The notes under the pieces are model-generated. The model did no database searches. It saw only the letters and a list, made by a program, of their open reading frames with translations, and was not told the DNA's origin. Below are positions 56,494 through 64,000 of a stretch of DNA of 64,000 bases, in pieces (positions within the stretch are counted from its first letter, which is position 1; each line of letters begins with the position of its first letter). The stretch comes from a bacterium. GTDB lineage: Bacteria; SZUA-79; Acidulodesulfobacterales; Acidulodesulfobacteraceae. The DNA lies in the NCBI GenBank assembly GCA_021777135.1, contig JAJYDX010000004.1, positions 1 to 64,000 on the forward strand. Direction: 5' to 3'. The translations under genes were made by a program, and so were the position numbers.

Positions 56494-57120
56494 TTGGCAA
56501 AATATAACGGACCGGTTTGTAAGTTGTGCAGGAGAGAAGGAGGAAAACTTTTTTTAAAAGGCGACAGATGTTTTTCTGATAAATGCGCCTACGATAAAAG
56601 AGAATACGCTCCTGGAGAGCACAAAGGCATAAGAAGAAAATTATCAGAATATGGAGAGCAGTTAAGAGAAAAGCAAAAGTTGAAAAGAACATACGGCCTT
56701 ATGGAAAAACAATTTAAAAAAACATATAGGACCGCCGAAAGAATGAAGGGCATTACCGGAGAGAATCTTCTTTCATTATTAGAAAGAAGACTGGATAATG
56801 CCGTTTACACACTTGGTTTTGCTGTTTCTAGAAAATTAGCAAGGCTTTTAATAACGCATGGTCATTTTTTAGTTAACGGTAAAAAAGTAAATATACCGTC
56901 ATATATATTAAAACCCGGTGAAACAATTACGATTTGCGAAAAAAGTAAAAAATGTGAAATTATAAAAAACTCGTTAGAGTCTGCCGTAAGAAGAACTCGT
57001 CCAGAATATTTTGAAATAAATACAGATGCTTATCAAGGAACTTTAAAAAGCATTCCAGAAAGAGACGAAATTATATCAACGGCAAACGAAAAGCTTATAG
57101 TAGAACTTTATTCTAAATAA
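56494..57120 (+). CDS. rpsD: 30S ribosomal protein S4, zinc-binding type
   Basis: The 208-residue protein starts at TTG with GAGG upstream. Cysteines C9, C12, C26 and C31 form the zinc site of C+ S4. An S4 RNA-binding domain (RLDNAVYTLGFAVSRKLARLLITHGH) follows. S4 often regulates the alpha operon through its mRNA. Confidence 0.97.
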   Translation: MAKYNGPVCKLCRREGGKLFLKGDRCFSDKCAYDKREYAPGEHKGIRRKLSEYGEQLREKQKLKRTYGLMEKQFKKTYRTAERMKGITGENLLSLLERRLDNAVYTLGFAVSRKLARLLITHGHFLVNGKKVNIPSYILKPGETITICEKSKKCEIIKNSLESAVRRTRPEYFEINTDAYQGTLKSIPERDEIISTANEKLIVELYSK

Positions 57121-57153
57121 GATAAGCGCCGAATAATAATTTTTGGAGGCAAT

Positions 57154-58137
57154 ATGAAAAAAAATTGGCTTTCGCTTATTAAGCCAAAGAAGATAGAATT
57201 TGAAAAAGAAACATATACCGATTATTATGGAAAACTAATCGTGGAACCATTAGAAAGGGGCTTTGGAACTACTATCGGTAATGCGTTGCGCAGAGTACTT
57301 TTGTCTTCAATAGTAGGATATAAAATATCGGAAGTTAAGATTGAAGGCGTATCGCATGAATTTTCTTCCGTGCCAGGAGTAACTGAAGATGTTACGGAAA
57401 TTATATTAAATTTAAAAGACATAGATTTTAATATAACTTCTGATGAGCCTGAATCTGTTTATATAGATATTGATAAAGAGGGAGACGTATATGCGTCAGA
57501 TATTAAAACATCCCAAAATGTCGAAGTTATAAACAAAGAAAAAAAAATATTAACAGTTGCTAAAGGCGGTCATTTTAAAGCACAAATGCTTGTTACCGGC
57601 GGAAGAGGATATGTTCCGAGCGAATTTAACATAAGAGAAGACGCGCCAATTGGGACTGTTTCCCTTGACGTTTCGTTCTCTCCGGTTAAGAAAGTTACAA
57701 TGGATGTTTCCTATGCCAGAGTCGGCGGAATTACCGATTATGACAAATTAGTAATGGAAATATACACAAATGGATATATAACACCGGAAGATGCTCTTAC
57801 TTCTGCTTCTTTAATACTGCAGGATCAGATATCTATTTTTGCAACTTTTGAAGAAATGGATCAATTATATGAAAAGAAAGCTCAGCCTGAAACCGAAAAA
57901 CAGTCTGAAAGCCGTGTAAACGAAAATTTATTAAAAAACGTAGATGAACTGGAGCTGTCGGTCAGGTCGGCAAATTGCCTTAAAAATGCAAACATAAAAA
58001 CTATATATGAATTAGTTCAAAAAACTGAAGGCGAAATGCTTAGAACTAAAAATTTTGGAAGGAAATCCCTTAATGAAATAAAAGAAGTTTTATCGACCAT
58101 GGGATTAAGTTTCGGAATGAAATTAGAAGAAAAATAA
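57154..58137 (+). CDS. rpoA: DNA-directed RNA polymerase subunit alpha
   Basis: The 327-residue subunit has the assembly NTD ([21 protein letters not shown], about 33-53) and, after a linker near 240-255, a CTD with [17 protein letters not shown] and [15 protein letters not shown], the UP-element-binding helices. TTGGAGG precedes ATG. The A-rich blocks before the tuf and str promoters would be natural CTD targets. Confidence 0.98.
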   Translation: MKKNWLSLIKPKKIEFEKETYTDYYGKLIVEPLERGFGTTIGNALRRVLLSSIVGYKISEVKIEGVSHEFSSVPGVTEDVTEIILNLKDIDFNITSDEPESVYIDIDKEGDVYASDIKTSQNVEVINKEKKILTVAKGGHFKAQMLVTGGRGYVPSEFNIREDAPIGTVSLDVSFSPVKKVTMDVSYARVGGITDYDKLVMEIYTNGYITPEDALTSASLILQDQISIFATFEEMDQLYEKKAQPETEKQSESRVNENLLKNVDELELSVRSANCLKNANIKTIYELVQKTEGEMLRTKNFGRKSLNEIKEVLSTMGLSFGMKLEEK

Positions 58138-58166
58138 TTTATCAAATTATATATTCAGAGGTAAAT

Positions 58167-58532
58167 ATGCGTCACGGAAAAATTAAAACGAGATTAAACA
58201 GAACTTCGTCACATAGGGCCGCACTTTTAAGGAATATGGCTTCCTCCCTTATAGAGTTCGAAAGGATTGAAACAACCCTTCCTAAAGCTAAAGTTTTAAG
58301 AAGTTACATAGAAAGGCTTGTTACTCTTGGTAAATTGGACACTACGGCGAGGCGTCGAATTGCTTTCTCCCGCCTAAGAAGCAAGAATGCTACGACAAAA
58401 CTTTTTAAGGATTTAGGACCCAGATTTGCCGATAGGCCCGGAGGATACGTTAGAATTATTAAAACCGGATATAGAGCTGGAGATGCAAGTCCATTGGGAT
58501 TAATAGAATTTATTTCAAAAGAAGCAAAATAA
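58167..58532 (+). CDS. rplQ: 50S ribosomal protein L17
   Basis: The 121-residue protein has [25 protein letters not shown] and the C-terminal [23 protein letters not shown]. Last gene of the ribosomal block; 87 bases separate it from trpE and hold a new promoter. Confidence 0.97.
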   Translation: MRHGKIKTRLNRTSSHRAALLRNMASSLIEFERIETTLPKAKVLRSYIERLVTLGKLDTTARRRIAFSRLRSKNATTKLFKDLGPRFADRPGGYVRIIKTGYRAGDASPLGLIEFISKEAK

Positions 58533-58600
58533 AGGTCGGCTTTAAATTTAGGAAAAATGTAATTTAATGCAGACATAGACTATGATAAAGAAAAAAAATA

Positions 58601-58622
58601 TGATATAATTCTCTTTATTATG
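58601..58622 (+). promoter_or_regulatory. Extended -10 promoter of the trp operon, probably leaderless
   Basis: TGATATAAT (58601-58609) is an extended -10 (TG-N-TATAAT). ATG 58620 lies eleven bases after it, so transcription should start only about three or four bases before the codon. No Shine-Dalgarno and no clear -35 (TATGAT at 58581-58586) are present. There is no room for a leader peptide, T-box or attenuator. Confidence 0.6.
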
Positions 58623-60146
58623 TCTATATTAAATTACGACGATATCCTTAATACCCCAGATTCATTCAATATTATTCCCCTTATGTATGAAATAAGCGGA
58701 GATATGGATACTCCAATATCCATATTTTCGTCCTTTCAGCATGAACCTTGTTCATTCTTTTTTGAAAGCACTGAAGGCGTTGGGAAATGGGGCAGATATT
58801 CATTTATTTGCTTGAATCCATTGCTAACCTTGCGCCTTTATAAAGAAGAACTTTGCGTCGAGAATTTTACCCGCGGAAAATTAGGATTTAAGGAAAATAT
58901 AAATATAAAAGATTTAAAAGAAGATATTTTTGTATATATAAAAAAAATACTTTCAGAATTCAATATATACAAAAACAATCTTTCAGAAGGTTTTATAGGC
59001 GGACTCTTTGGTTATTTAGGGTATGAGATAAGCGGCCTTATAGAAAAACTGCCCCCTGATAAAGAAGATATTACAGACGTTTACGATTTGTTTTTTATGC
59101 TTCCTAGGGACGTTATAGTCTATGACGGATTCAATCAGGTAATTAAGGTAGTATCTTATATATTCAGAGATAGTTTAGACAAACAAAAGCTTAAAGAGGA
59201 ATATGAAGCAGCGGCTAAAAGAATAAAAGAGATAACCGATATTATAAAAAAAAGAAATTTTACATTAGAAAAAGCCACTGAAATTAAAAATTCAAGTATT
59301 GAAATTATTGACGATACAGACTTCGACGAATTTAAGCAAAAAGTTTTAGCCGCGAAAGAATATATACTCCGCGGCGATATATTTCAAGTGCAAATTTCCC
59401 GCAGAAAAAAAATTGAAAACGCACCGCCCCCGTTTCTTTTTTATAGGGCACTAAGACTTGTAAATCCTTCCCCATACATGTTTTATCTTAAAATTGATGA
59501 TTTTGTGATTACCGGCTCGTCGCCAGAAAATTTAGTTAAGCTGTCGGGCGGCATTATCGAAACAAGACCTATTGCGGGGACTATTAAAAGAGGTGAAAAT
59601 CCTGTCGAAGACGAGTATCTTGCAGGTAAACTTCTTGACGACCCTAAAGAAAGGGCGGAACATATTATGCTTGTAGATTTAAGCAGAAACGATATAGGCA
59701 GAGTATCAAAAAAAGGATCTGTCAAGATTGATAAACTTATGTATATAGAAAAATATTCTCATGTGCAGCACATAGTTACCACAGTACTTTCTGAAATCAA
59801 AGAAGGAGCTGATGCATTTGATTTGCTTAGGGCTTCTTATCCTGCAGGCACTGTTACCGGCGCTCCAAAAGTAAGAGCAATGGAAATAATAAATGAGCTT
59901 GAGAAATCGAAAAGAGGCGTTTATGCCGGAGGCATCGGTTATTTTGGTTTTTTGGAAAACGGTATGTGCAATGAAATGGAATTCTGTATAACTATAAGAA
60001 CGGCACTGTTTAAAAAAAATGCGGCGTACATCCAAGCGGCGGGCGGTATAGTATTTGATTCTACGCCGGAAAATGAATTCGCAGAAACTGAAAATAAATT
60101 AAGGCATCTAATAACCGCCTTTAAAATGACGGAAAGGTTTAATTAA
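58620..60146 (+). CDS. trpE: Anthranilate synthase component I
   Basis: The 508-residue chorismate-using enzyme has the N-terminal FFFESTEG region with E49-S50, corresponding to the LLESxE tryptophan-feedback site, followed by RYSF. The catalytic domain contains RGDIFQVQISRR, GSSPENLV, ETRPIAGTIKRG, EHIMLVDLSRND and ASYPAGTVTGAPKVRAME. With TrpG it converts chorismate and glutamine to anthranilate. Being probably leaderless, the operon may rely on feedback inhibition and a promoter-level regulator. Confidence 0.96.
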   Translation: MSILNYDDILNTPDSFNIIPLMYEISGDMDTPISIFSSFQHEPCSFFFESTEGVGKWGRYSFICLNPLLTLRLYKEELCVENFTRGKLGFKENINIKDLKEDIFVYIKKILSEFNIYKNNLSEGFIGGLFGYLGYEISGLIEKLPPDKEDITDVYDLFFMLPRDVIVYDGFNQVIKVVSYIFRDSLDKQKLKEEYEAAAKRIKEITDIIKKRNFTLEKATEIKNSSIEIIDDTDFDEFKQKVLAAKEYILRGDIFQVQISRRKKIENAPPPFLFYRALRLVNPSPYMFYLKIDDFVITGSSPENLVKLSGGIIETRPIAGTIKRGENPVEDEYLAGKLLDDPKERAEHIMLVDLSRNDIGRVSKKGSVKIDKLMYIEKYSHVQHIVTTVLSEIKEGADAFDLLRASYPAGTVTGAPKVRAMEIINELEKSKRGVYAGGIGYFGFLENGMCNEMEFCITIRTALFKKNAAYIQAAGGIVFDSTPENEFAETENKLRHLITAFKMTERFN

Positions 60147-60152
60147 GAACTT

Positions 60153-60719
60153 ATGGTTTTAGTTATAGATAATTACGATTCATTTACATATAATATAGTT
60201 CAATATATAGGAGAACTGGGTTTCGATACGGTAGTATTCAGGAACGACGCCATAGGTATTTCTGATATTAAAAAAATGAATCCCGAAAAAATTGTTATTT
60301 CTCCGGGCCCTAAATCGCCTGCTGAAGCTGGAATTACTGTGGAAGTCATAAAAAATTTCTATTCGACTATTCCAATACTTGGCGTTTGTCTAGGTCATCA
60401 GGCTATAGGCTACGCATTCGGCGCGGAAATAATAAGAGCCCAAAATGTTATGCATGGAAAAGTTTCAGCTATAAAGCACGATTCATCTTTTATATATAAA
60501 GACGTACCAAGCCCTTTCGAAGCTACGAGATACCATTCCCTAATTATAAATAAAAACAGCCTTCCTGAAATTATAAATATAACCGCGATAAGCTTAGATG
60601 ATAATGAAATTATGGGGATAGAAGTAAAGGGGCATAAAGTTTACGGTGTTCAATTTCATCCTGAATCAGTGCTTACGTCTTACGGTAAACAAATAATAAA
60701 TAATTTCTTATCGATTTAA
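60153..60719 (+). CDS. trpG: Anthranilate synthase component II (glutamine amidotransferase)
   Basis: The 188-residue class-I amidotransferase has the triad C79 (GVCLGHQ), H169 and E171 (VQFHPES). It supplies ammonia to TrpE. It starts six bases after trpE; whether it also serves para-aminobenzoate synthesis as an amphibolic TrpG/PabA cannot be seen. Confidence 0.95.
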   Translation: MVLVIDNYDSFTYNIVQYIGELGFDTVVFRNDAIGISDIKKMNPEKIVISPGPKSPAEAGITVEVIKNFYSTIPILGVCLGHQAIGYAFGAEIIRAQNVMHGKVSAIKHDSSFIYKDVPSPFEATRYHSLIINKNSLPEIINITAISLDDNEIMGIEVKGHKVYGVQFHPESVLTSYGKQIINNFLSI

Positions 60720-60724
60720 AATAG

Positions 60725-61759
60725 ATGAAAGAAAACTTTATTAAAGAACTATTAGAGCGGGTTATTAATAATGTTGATTTAACATCTGAAGAATCGTATG
60801 ATATTTTCAACGCTATATTAAAAGGAAATCTTACCAACGCTCAAATAGCGTCTCTCCTTACATCCTTAAAAATTAAGGGCGAAACTGTTCATGAGATAGC
60901 CGGCGCCGCACTTGCAATGAGAGAAAATGCTTTAGCGATTAACATAAAAGACGAGTATAAATTTTCTTTTATTGATACCTGCGGCACAGGGGGCGATTAT
61001 AAAAATACGTTTAATGTATCGACATGTGCTGCTTTAATTGCTGCAGGTGCAGGAGTTAAAATAGCAAAACATGGAAACTATGCCGTTTCTTCAAAATCTG
61101 GAAGCGCAGATGTATTAAAGGAATTAGGCGTAAATATATCGATAGACGCTGAAAAAGTTATAAAATCGATAGAATACTCGAACATAGGCTTTTTATTTGC
61201 TCCAGGTTTTCATACTGCAATGAAATATGCAGCCCCTGTAAGAAAAGAATTGGGTTTTAAAACTATATTTAATATTTTAGGGCCACTAACTAATCCTTTT
61301 GGCGTAAAAAAGCAAGTAATGGGGGTTTTCTCTGCCGAACTGGCAAAAAAAATAATAAACGTGCTTAAAATATTAGATCATGGAAGAACATTCGTCGTTC
61401 ACGGCAGGGACGGAATGGACGAAATAAGTCTTTCTACCGTAACTGATATTTACGAATTAGATGCTTCAGGCAACATTAAATATTTTGAATTTAATCCTAA
61501 AGAATACGGATTCAACTTTTATGAAGAAGATGAATTTAAATCATTATCGGTTGATTCAAACGCAAAAATTATATATGATATTATCAGCGGAAATAAAAGC
61601 CCCAAGGCAGACCTTGCTATTTTAAACGCGGGATTCGCAATTTTAGTCTCAGGCAAGGTAGACAACTTACACGACGCTTTCAAGGAAGCATGGCATTCCG
61701 TAGAGTCGGGCATGGCGCTAAAATCTTTGCAAAACCTTGTTGAAATATCAAATAAATAA
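60725..61759 (+). CDS. trpD: Anthranilate phosphoribosyltransferase
   Basis: The 344-residue enzyme has CGTGGD (86-91, PRPP binding), NVST (97-100), KHGNYAVSSKSGSAD (from 115) and LGPLTNPF. It joins anthranilate to PRPP. It begins five bases after trpG and is not fused to it, unlike E. coli. Confidence 0.96.
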   Translation: MKENFIKELLERVINNVDLTSEESYDIFNAILKGNLTNAQIASLLTSLKIKGETVHEIAGAALAMRENALAINIKDEYKFSFIDTCGTGGDYKNTFNVSTCAALIAAGAGVKIAKHGNYAVSSKSGSADVLKELGVNISIDAEKVIKSIEYSNIGFLFAPGFHTAMKYAAPVRKELGFKTIFNILGPLTNPFGVKKQVMGVFSAELAKKIINVLKILDHGRTFVVHGRDGMDEISLSTVTDIYELDASGNIKYFEFNPKEYGFNFYEEDEFKSLSVDSNAKIIYDIISGNKSPKADLAILNAGFAILVSGKVDNLHDAFKEAWHSVESGMALKSLQNLVEISNK

Positions 61760-61773
61760 AATAAAATATAACT

Positions 61774-62598
61774 ATGATATTAGACGATATTTTAAAAGAG
61801 AAAACTAAAGAAATAGAAAAGTTCAAAGCGACGATTGATGAGGACGCATATAAAAATAAGGCGTTTTCTACTTTTAACGGATTAAGAAGTTTAAAAAATA
61901 ATTTGAAGCCTAGATCTAACGGCGAGGCTGTTTCATATAGAATTTGCAGTATAATTGCTGAAGTCAAGAAAGCTTCTCCATCAAAAGGGCTGCTATCGGC
62001 AAATTACAAGCCTGAAGAGCTTGCGCCTATTTATGAAAGTGCTGGAGCTAGCGCTATTTCAGTTCTTACAGATAGAAAATTTTTTATGGGCAGACCTTCT
62101 GATATTTTAAAAGTCAGAAATGTCGTAAAACTTCCCGTTCTAAGAAAAGATTTTATAATAGACTCAATCCAGGTTTTTGAATCTAAAATAATAGGAGCGG
62201 ATGCTATTCTTTTAATTATCAAAGCATTGACCGAAGTCCAATATAAAAACCTTCTTGCGCTGGCTTCCGAACTTTCGTTAGAGGTTCTTACCGAAGTAGC
62301 TGATGAAAAGGAACTTGAAACGGCTTATAAATATAATGCCGAGATTATCGGCATAAACAGCAGGGATTTAAGAACCTTCAAAACAGATTTATTTAAAACT
62401 GCCGCTCTGGCAGAAAAAATACCACCTGGAAAATTGATTGTTGCCGAAAGCGGAATAAATGGAAGAGGCGATATAGAAATGCTTATGAAAAGAGGTATAA
62501 ACTCTTTTCTTATAGGAGAAGCCATCGTTACTTCAAGCGATATCGTAAAAACATTGAAAGACTTTTTATTGCCTTATCCCATGAATAACTATATATAG
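61774..62598 (+). CDS. trpC: Indole-3-glycerol-phosphate synthase
   Basis: The 274-residue TIM barrel has IIAEVKKASPSKG (E63, K66, 60-72), PVLRKDFI with catalytic K125, and VAESGI. It closes the indole ring by decarboxylation. Not fused to TrpF. No SD is obvious; gap to trpD is 14 bases. Confidence 0.96.
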   Translation: MILDDILKEKTKEIEKFKATIDEDAYKNKAFSTFNGLRSLKNNLKPRSNGEAVSYRICSIIAEVKKASPSKGLLSANYKPEELAPIYESAGASAISVLTDRKFFMGRPSDILKVRNVVKLPVLRKDFIIDSIQVFESKIIGADAILLIIKALTEVQYKNLLALASELSLEVLTEVADEKELETAYKYNAEIIGINSRDLRTFKTDLFKTAALAEKIPPGKLIVAESGINGRGDIEMLMKRGINSFLIGEAIVTSSDIVKTLKDFLLPYPMNNYI

Positions 62599-62611
62599 AT
62601 TTAAAATTAAT

Positions 62612-63307
62612 ATGTCAGATATTCCAAAGATTAAGATATGCGGTATAACTAATATTAACGATGCCTATAATGCATTAGATATGGGTGCCGACACGATAGG
62701 TTTTGTTTTTTATAAAAAATCAAAAAGATATATTTCTCCTGAAGCCGCAAAAGTAATTATAGAAGAACTTAGAAAAACGGCAGGAAAAAATATAAAAAAT
62801 TTCCTATCTGTTAAAAGAAATATTATAATTACTGGAGTCTTTGTAAACGAAGATCCTGAAAATATTAAAAAAATAGTCAAAGAATTGGATATTGACATAA
62901 TTCAGTTATCAGGAAGGGAGTCTTCAGATTATTTAAAAGAATTGGATATTGATAAAAAATTAATTCTTAAAGCAGTTCATATTAAAGAAGAATCGGATTT
63001 AGATATGATTTATGAGTATAAGAAAGCCGGCGTTAATATTCTTATAGACGCATTCGTGGGAGAAGACGTGTACGGGGGGACTGGCATACCAGTCAACTTA
63101 AATATAATTAAACAATTAAATACACGCGATTTAATTCTAGCGGGCGGGATAGACCCCGATAATATAAAATATATAATTAAATCTATCGGTCCCTACGGGA
63201 TAGACCTTTCTTCAAAAATAGAAGATTTGCCTGGCATAAAGAATTACGATAAGATGGCGTTATTTTTTAAAAATTTCAGGAGAGCTTCATATGAAACTGC
63301 CAGATAA
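62612..63307 (+). CDS. trpF: Phosphoribosylanthranilate isomerase
   Basis: The 231-residue barrel has KICGIT with catalytic C10, [21 protein letters not shown] in place of the usual QLHG, and [10 protein letters not shown] near the phosphate site. At 231 residues it is slightly longer than usual, with an extra segment after residue 45 ([16 protein letters not shown]). Its 3' end overlaps trpB by 17 bp. Confidence 0.93.
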   Translation: MSDIPKIKICGITNINDAYNALDMGADTIGFVFYKKSKRYISPEAAKVIIEELRKTAGKNIKNFLSVKRNIIITGVFVNEDPENIKKIVKELDIDIIQLSGRESSDYLKELDIDKKLILKAVHIKEESDLDMIYEYKKAGVNILIDAFVGEDVYGGTGIPVNLNIIKQLNTRDLILAGGIDPDNIKYIIKSIGPYGIDLSSKIEDLPGIKNYDKMALFFKNFRRASYETAR

Positions 63308-64000
63308 TAAAGGTCATTTTGGAGAGTACGGCGGAAGGTATATTTCCGAAACATTAATGCCGGCCGTAATTGAGCTTGAAAAATTTTATAAAAAAATAAG
63401 AAACGATAAAAAATTCATAAAAGAATTCAATTATTATTTAAAAAATTATGTGGGAAGACCAAGCCCTCTGTATCTTGCTAAGAGACTTTCCGAGACGTAT
63501 AAGGCTGATATATATCTTAAGCGCGAAGATTTAAACCACACTGGAGCCCATAAAATAAATAATACTATTGGTCAGGCATTGCTTGCCGTCAAGATGGGCA
63601 AGAGAAGGATTATTGCTGAAACCGGCGCTGGACAGCACGGAGTTGCTACTGCTACCGTTTGCGCTTTATTCGATTTAGAGTGCGAAGTGTTTATGGGTAA
63701 GAAAGATGTAGAAAGGCAGAAGCAAAATGTTTTCAGGATGGAGCTTCTTGGGGCAAAAGTTAATCCTGTGGAATCAGGTTCGCAGACCTTAAAAGACGCT
63801 ATGAATGAGGCGTTAAGGGATTGGATAACTAATATTAAGACTACATATTACATGATAGGTACAGTTGCGGGGCCGCATCCCTATCCTTTAATAGTAAGAG
63901 ATTTTCAATCCGTTATAGGGAAAGAAGTTCTAAAGCAGCTTAAAAAACTACCAGATATTATGATAGCCTGTATTGGCGGCGGCAGTAATGCCATAGGGCT
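63291..64000 (+). CDS. trpB: Tryptophan synthase beta subunit, 5' part
   Basis: The gene is cut by the window end after 236 codons. It starts with [13 protein letters not shown] and has HTGAHKINN with PLP lysine K88, [13 protein letters not shown], and GGGSN just before the end. This is the standard TrpB1 type that pairs with TrpA, so trpA probably follows outside the window. AGGAG lies upstream of ATG 63291 inside trpF. Confidence 0.96.
   Translation, partial: MKLPDNKGHFGEYGGRYISETLMPAVIELEKFYKKIRNDKKFIKEFNYYLKNYVGRPSPLYLAKRLSETYKADIYLKREDLNHTGAHKINNTIGQALLAVKMGKRRIIAETGAGQHGVATATVCALFDLECEVFMGKKDVERQKQNVFRMELLGAKVNPVESGSQTLKDAMNEALRDWITNIKTTYYMIGTVAGPHPYPLIVRDFQSVIGKEVLKQLKKLPDIMIACIGGGSNAIG

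Noticed and set aside
1-64000. CRISPR array, defence island, prophage or insertion sequence
   Set aside because: No spaced direct repeats, cas, integrase or transposase genes were seen; the only long repeats are the tuf units.

Overview
The window is a 64-kb stretch of an AT-rich bacterial chromosome (roughly one third G+C by eye) with dense, mostly co-directional genes. A Gram-negative lineage related to Deltaproteobacteria is suggested by several things: an exported HtrA-type protease, an RpoC with a large insert in the trigger-loop region, the E. coli-like order tRNA-Thr/Tyr/Gly/Thr-tuf-rpmG-tRNA-Trp-secE-nusG-rplKAJL-rpoBC, and anaerobe-type enzymes (indolepyruvate:ferredoxin oxidoreductase, MetV with a MetF-like protein, a dehydratase-activase relative). 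Uncultured acid-mine 'Sva0485/Acidulodesulfobacterales'-type genomes come to mind, but that is a recollection and not something the sequence proves. TTG start codons with good Shine-Dalgarno sequences are unusually frequent. No prophage, insertion sequence, CRISPR array or rRNA gene is visible.

Region 1 (1-24.8 kb) is metabolic. It holds the end of rdgB, a GlcD/GlcF-type flavin plus Fe-S dehydrogenase pair, a diacylglycerol-kinase-like gene, a COG3581-like protein overlapping an HtrA protease, MetV with a short MetF-like protein and IorAB, a family-4 uracil-DNA glycosylase, and an NfeD/stomatin pair. A pentose-phosphate cluster follows: gnd, a cyclase-family hydrolase and zwf face tkt and tal, with a lone LigD-type phosphoesterase upstream of tal. 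Then come a DoxX-like membrane protein, tRNA-His, Maf, a mercuric reductase with an HMA domain, a YggS-type PLP protein whose only well-placed start codon is ACG, and an MFS carrier.

Region 2 (24.9-43.5 kb) starts with dut and a four-tRNA cluster leading into the first tuf gene, then rpmG, tRNA-Trp, secE-nusG, rplKA, an L10-leader-like RNA, rplJL and rpoBC. A second strong promoter then drives the str operon rpsL-rpsG-fusA-tuf. The two tuf genes sit in identical direct repeats of about 1.28 kb, 16.3 kb apart, and the repeats include 73 bp of shared downstream sequence.

Region 3 (43.5-58.5 kb) is the S10-spc-alpha block from rpsJ to rplQ, including secY, adk, map and infA. It is complete in canonical order except that rpmD (L30) is missing between rpsE and rplO, where a hairpin lies instead.

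Region 4 (58.6-64 kb) is a tryptophan operon, trpE-G-D-C-F-B, with trpB cut by the window end. An extended -10 promoter sits so close to the trpE start that the mRNA is probably leaderless. Other apparently leaderless starts (nfeD, MFS) suggest this is a recurring mode of initiation in this genome.

The most notable points are the ACG-start yggS, a hydrolase placed where a 6-phosphogluconolactonase would be expected, the paired tuf repeats, the shared promoter element of the two translation operons, the leaderless trp operon, the acidic N-terminal extension of RpoC, and the MetV/short-MetF/IorAB group.
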